NCBI GenBank assembly: GCA_964613585.1
Contig: CAZTHL010000001.1
Location: 62,001-126,000 of the forward strand
From: CAZTHL01 sp964613585
GTDB taxonomy: Bacteria; Pseudomonadota; Alphaproteobacteria; DSM-16000; Inquilinaceae
DNA: 64,000 bases
Direction of reading: 5' to 3'
The position numbers were made by a program, and so were the translations under genes. The first letter of the stretch is position 1. Each line of letters opens with the position of its first letter. The notes under the pieces were generated by a model. That model was given only the letters and a program-made list of their open reading frames with translations, had not been told where the DNA came from and searched no databases. This document shows positions 60,941-64,000 of this stretch, in pieces.

Positions 60941-61418
60941 ATTTTTTCTGCATTATCTTGTCGGTATTGAATTTATTGGCACTCGTTTCAATCGGCAGCA
61001 CGAGCAATTGGCGTTATGACAAGCGGTACGGTGATTTCTCCACTGGTCGTGAAGCATTCCACAGAGGTTCGAGGCACGCCGGCAGGCTTGCCATGCAAGC
61101 GATTTGGCATCGCGCCCGGCAGCTTGAAGCTGCCCCTGCCGATGCCGCAGAAGACCCGCCAGAAGCACGAAAAAACCGCCAGACAAACGAATCCGTCCGG
61201 CGATTGTTCCAGCGCCGGGCGCGGGCACCTGGTCGCTGCCGGCTTCCTTCTTTCCAGGCTACGCTCGGCCACTGCCGGGCAGGCAGGCTCTACTGACATC
61301 CGATAGCCGACCTTCCCCAGGGGACGGAGCCCGCCTAGATCCAGACGAGGTTTGTGCGGTCGAGCGCAGCTCGACACTAACCGCCGGGACACAGCCGAAC
61401 GAGCGAAGGAGAGGAGCC

Positions 61419-61859
61419 ATGGAATACCTTCATACCATGGTGCGGGTTCGCGATATCGAGGAGAGCCTCGATTTCTACTGCAACAAGCTTGGCCTCGAGG
61501 AGGTGCGGCGGACGGACAGCGAGAAGGGCCGCTTCACCCTGATCTTTCTCACCGCTCCGGGCGACAAGGCGCGCGCCGAGGCCGCGCAGGCGCCGCTGGT
61601 GGAGCTGACCTACAACTGGGATCCCGAGGAGTACAGCGGCGGTCGGAATTTCGGCCATCTCGCCTATCGGGTTGAGGATGTGTACGGTGTCTGCCAACGG
61701 CTGATGGATCGCGGTGTGACGATCAACCGGCCGCCGCGTGACGGGCGCATGGCCTTCATCCGCTCGCCGGACGGCATCTCGATCGAACTGCTCCAGAAGG
61801 GTGAGGCGCTCGAGCCGCGCGAGCCCTGGGCGTCAATGCCCAACACTGGAACTTGGTAG
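61419..61859 (+). CDS. gloA: Lactoylglutathione lyase (glyoxalase I)
   Basis: 146 residues with AAGGAGAGGAGCC upstream. Converts methylglyoxal-glutathione hemithioacetal to S-lactoylglutathione. The four metal ligands fit GloA: His5 (EYLHTMVRV), Glu in VELTYNWD, His in FGHLAYRVEDVYGVCQRL and Glu in GISIELLQKGEAL. IEESLDFYCNKLGLEEVRR is the first alpha-beta module. The order of motifs and length equal the Ni/Co-type bacterial enzyme. Confidence 0.95.
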   Translation: MEYLHTMVRVRDIEESLDFYCNKLGLEEVRRTDSEKGRFTLIFLTAPGDKARAEAAQAPLVELTYNWDPEEYSGGRNFGHLAYRVEDVYGVCQRLMDRGVTINRPPRDGRMAFIRSPDGISIELLQKGEALEPREPWASMPNTGTW

Positions 61860-62116
61860 CGGCAGGCCGGCCGCCGCGACGCTAAAGGAACACCCGGCTG
61901 TCCAGCACCCCGTGGACCAGGGTCCGTTCTAAGGGCCCTTGGCCCGCGGAGTGTAGGCGTTCCGCAACGATGTTGTGCTCGGTTTGACGGGGCAGCATTG
62001 AGGAGTCGACCGCGCGTCCCAATGATATCTCTGGCAGCCGGGCGGGAAATGCAGGATCGTACCGTAACAGGTGGAAGATAACCGCCGAGCTTGATACAGG
62101 TTGGGAGGAACGCGCC

Positions 62117-62323
62117 ATGTCGATCAACCGCAAGCCTCACGCGCCGGCAACTGCCTTGCTTCACGGGTTCGGGCTTGAGGCGCGAGCCGGGTTCTCCAGG
62201 GGCGTCGGCAATGTTGGTCGTCGCGATTCCGCGTGGTCGTGGCGCCGCCGAATCGCCCTGATCGCGGGCGCCTCCTCCGCCTTGTGGACCGGGATCGGGG
62301 CTGCCCTCATCGCCATCCTGTAG
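62117..62323 (+). CDS. Small hypothetical membrane protein
   Basis: 68 residues with GGGAGGAACGCGCC before the ATG, a strong ribosome site. The N-terminal half is basic (SINRKPHAPATALLHGFGLE, RRDSAWSWRRR), followed by one C-terminal transmembrane helix, IALIAGASSALWTGIGAALI. No family recognised. A tail-anchored topology with the basic part in the cytosol is predicted by the positive-inside rule. Confidence 0.5.
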   Translation: MSINRKPHAPATALLHGFGLEARAGFSRGVGNVGRRDSAWSWRRRIALIAGASSALWTGIGAALIAIL

Positions 62324-62477
62324 CGTCCTCGTGGTCTCGGCCAGTCACACCGGACCGCAACGGCTACCCCACAACCGCTACCAGATCGGGTGAGGCAAGG
62401 CCTTCGCGTTCGGTAAGGCGAGGCCGGTCGGGCTATTCTACCGGCGTTGCCGAAGACATACGCCGGAGGCCGAACCG

Positions 62478-62891
62478 ATGCGTTTGCCCGTCGCTGCCGT
62501 TGTTCCAGGGATACTCGCTCTCCTCGTCCTTGACGTGGTGGCCTCCGTCGCCGGCGCCGAAGGTCGCTTGGCCGCCGACTCGATTCGCTCGCAGGTCATT
62601 GGGCACACCTTTGACGGCCGCATGTCCGACGGCACGCCCATGCAGAGCTTCTTCGCCCCGGAAGGCACGGTCTTCACCATGTTCCACAGCCGCCTGCGGA
62701 TCGGCGAATGGCGCATCAGCGGAGACCAGTATTGTGCTCGCTGGCTTGATCTCGATCCCGATGTGTGGGGCTGCTACAGCATCGTGGATCGGGGCGACCG
62801 CGGCGTTGCCCTGCAACGGCCGAACGGCACCGTGCAGGCCCACGGCGCCTTGCTCGACGGTGACCCTCTCGGCCTTGCGCATGAGAACTAA
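62478..62891 (+). CDS. Exported hypothetical protein, DUF995-like
   Basis: 137 residues. Signal peptide PVAAVVPGILALLVLDVVAS ending VAGA-EG. The mature part, IGHTFDGRMSDGTPMQSFFA, FHSRLRIGEWRISGDQYCAR and VWGCYSIVDRGDRGVALQRP with two Cys residues, resembles small periplasmic beta-rich proteins of the DUF995 type common in alphaproteobacteria. Function unknown. Ribosome site weak. Confidence 0.6.
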   Translation: MRLPVAAVVPGILALLVLDVVASVAGAEGRLAADSIRSQVIGHTFDGRMSDGTPMQSFFAPEGTVFTMFHSRLRIGEWRISGDQYCARWLDLDPDVWGCYSIVDRGDRGVALQRPNGTVQAHGALLDGDPLGLAHEN

Positions 62892-62905
62892 ATGGTCAGC
62901 CGGCG

Positions 62906-63321
62906 GTGGCGCCATTGACGAGGGATATTCACCTAAAGCGTGTGCAAGAGCCGACCGGATCGACCGACGGCAGGTGCGTGCTGGTCGAGCGGCCCCGGCC
63001 GCGTGGCCTTTCCAAGGACAAGGCCGCGATCGATCTCCGGCTCAAGAAGGTGGCGCCAAGCATGGCGCTGCGGTCCTGGTGCGCCCATGTCCCCGATCAC
63101 TGGCCCGAGGTCCGGGAGCGCCCATGTCCCCGATCACTGGCCCGAGGTCCGGGAGCGCTACCGACAAGGAGCTCGGGGATAACTCAGCGGTCGTGGCTCG
63201 GCTGCTGAAGCTCGCCGAGGACGCGCCCCTGACCCCTGTGTTCGCCGCGCGCGACCGCAGCCGCAATGCAGCGGTGGTGCTGCGGGAGGTGCTGCCGGAA
63301 GGCTCCGGCAATGCTCCGTAA
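62906..63321 (+). pseudogene. DUF488 family gene broken by a 37-bp tandem duplication and a second frameshift
   Basis: Frame 1 (from ATG 62906) encodes DIHLKRVQEPTGSTDG, RPRGLSKDKAAIDLRLKKVA and ALRSWCAHVPDHWPEVRER, matching DUF488 (usually VDRLWPRG, WFGHDPERW). A perfect 37-bp duplication (63088-63161 region) then shifts the frame. The second copy continues ...WPEVRERYRQ and hits a stop unless one more base is skipped at about 63170. In the third frame the rest of the domain appears: ELGDNSAVVARLLKLAE, PLTPVFAARDRSRNAAVVLR. WPRG and WFGHD residues are also altered. Two independent disruptions indicate a true pseudogene. Confidence 0.8.
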
Positions 63322-63336
63322 TCGGCGGCAGAGAGA

Positions 63337-64000
63337 TCAGCTCCGAGGCAGGCCGAACCAGGGCCGCAGCCGGACGCCCACGATGCTTCCGGCGAAGGCG
63401 GCGGCGAGCCAGAGCCACCCGTGCAGGCTGCCGGAGACGATGCCGCCAAGATAAGCGCCGATGTTGCATCCGAAGGCGAGCCGCGCCCCGTAGCCGAGCA
63501 GCAGCCCACCGAGCAGGGCCGCGGCCAGGGAGCCGAGCGGCAGCCGCCAGACCGGCGCGAACCGGCCCGCTAGGACAGCCGCGACCAGGGCCCCGAGCAC
63601 GATGCCGAAGTTGCTGACAGAGACGGTGTGGGTGAGGACGCTGGCCTCGAGCACCCCGGCCCGGGCCTGCCAATAGGGCCAGTCGGCGACCCCGAGCCCG
63701 GCGGCGTCGCCGAGCTTCGCGCCCCAGAGCGCGAACGCCGAGGTGATCCCCCATGGGTGCCCGGCGAGCGCGAGATAGCCAAGGCTCAGCAGGGCCAGCG
63801 CGAGTGCGCCGGCGGCCGATGGCCAGGGGCCGGCGATCAGGCGACGAGCTGGGAGCGGAGTCAGGCGCGGGACCGGGGCTGATTGCTCTCCGGCCGACCC
63901 GCCGGACCGCTCGATTCGCCAGGTCACCCACGCGATCAGGCTGAAGATCGCCAAGTGCGCCACCAGCGCCTCCGCCCAGCCGAGAACGTGGATGAACGAG
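63337..64000 (-). CDS. YeeE/YedE family transporter, thiosulfate/sulfur-compound uptake (5' end beyond window)
   Basis: The visible 220 residues are the C-terminal part; the frame stays open to the right edge (SFIHVLGWAEALVAHLAIFS), so the start lies outside. Polytopic membrane protein with the family motif ARLAFGCNIGAYLGGIVSGS followed by LHGWLWLAAAFAGSIVGVRL; the Cys in FGCNIG is the conserved thiosulfate-relay cysteine of TsuA/YeeE proteins. Homologues import thiosulfate or work with sulfur-oxidation and selenium genes. Partner genes would be to the right. Confidence 0.88.
   Translation of the reverse strand, partial: SFIHVLGWAEALVAHLAIFSLIAWVTWRIERSGGSAGEQSAPVPRLTPLPARRLIAGPWPSAAGALALALLSLGYLALAGHPWGITSAFALWGAKLGDAAGLGVADWPYWQARAGVLEASVLTHTVSVSNFGIVLGALVAAVLAGRFAPVWRLPLGSLAAALLGGLLLGYGARLAFGCNIGAYLGGIVSGSLHGWLWLAAAFAGSIVGVRLRPWFGLPRS

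Larger units (their letters stand above)
60452..61418. other. AT-rich intergenic stretch with small frames and possible promoters
   Basis: About 970 nt, the most AT-rich part of the window near 60600-61000. Besides the small frame at 60848-60940 I recognise no gene; a frame from 60934 opens with a hydrophobic stretch (NFFCIILSVLNLLALVSIGS) but continues as Arg-rich shadow-like sequence. The LuxR promoter should lie at the left end. Confidence 0.5.

Noticed and set aside
60934..61296. A 120-residue protein with a hydrophobic N-terminus
   Set aside because: After the first 25 residues the sequence is Arg/Ala-rich like a shadow frame, with no ribosome site or known domain.

Overview
The window is very GC-rich chromosomal DNA, apart from two AT-richer patches near 53.8-54.1 kb and 59.3-61.0 kb. 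It looks like an alphaproteobacterium of the Rhodospirillales/Geminicoccales kind. That reading rests on an atpHAGDC operon without F0 genes, a DUF484 gene beside priA, a phasin with paired operators, an HWE-family histidine kinase, a PrsD/PrsE-type type I secretion system and an extensin-family protein. Lineage is inferred from gene content only. No transposase, integrase, CRISPR array or rRNA was seen. Two runs of 100 N (17345-17444 and 53185-53284) are scaffold gaps inside tandem repeats.

Layout. 0-7 kb: the 5' end of a TPP-dependent oxidase-like gene, a decayed extracellular nuclease remnant, a composite palindromic repeat, an HWE histidine kinase with its response regulator, an exported hydratase-fold protein and a Kef-type antiporter. 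7-16 kb: housekeeping genes pth, rplY, prs, pgeF, a NDUFAF7-like methyltransferase, lgt, hldD, ubiK, a YbjN-family gene and proC. 16-17.2 kb: a TetR regulator and a phasin separated by two strong palindromic operators around a -35 box. 17.5-22.6 kb: csaA, pyrF, trpF, DUF484, priA. 23-26 kb: dcd and a YceI / cytochrome b561 / YceI operon. 26-32 kb: the F1 ATP synthase operon and a ferritin-like protein. 32-39.4 kb: a long leftward cell-envelope and RNA-processing run (rsfS, rlmH, gpmA, EnvC-like, CtpA-like, divergent polysaccharide deacetylase, rppH, extensin). 39-45 kb: nadD, proA, proB, obgE, rpmA, rplU and a VOC protein. 45.6 kb: tRNA-Ser(CGA), followed by a DUF2786 protein.

Accessory region, about 48-61 kb. 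A leftward operon encodes an RTX protein, its ABC exporter and its membrane-fusion protein. Beyond a tandem-repeat gap lie several unrecognised, acidic, Ala/Ser/Thr/Asp-rich proteins, at least three of which share sequence blocks. With them are a BcsL/CelD-type acyltransferase fused to TPR repeats, and two paralogous regulators with degenerate receiver domains, one of which has lost its LuxR helix-turn-helix. A 16-bp direct-repeat array sits between the two regulators. I infer that this is a type I-secreted surface or matrix system with an undescribed acidic-protein family. It is the best candidate here for new biology.

61-64 kb: gloA, two small hypothetical exported or membrane proteins, a DUF488 gene broken by a 37-bp tandem duplication plus a further frameshift, and a YeeE/YedE-family transporter that runs off the right edge.
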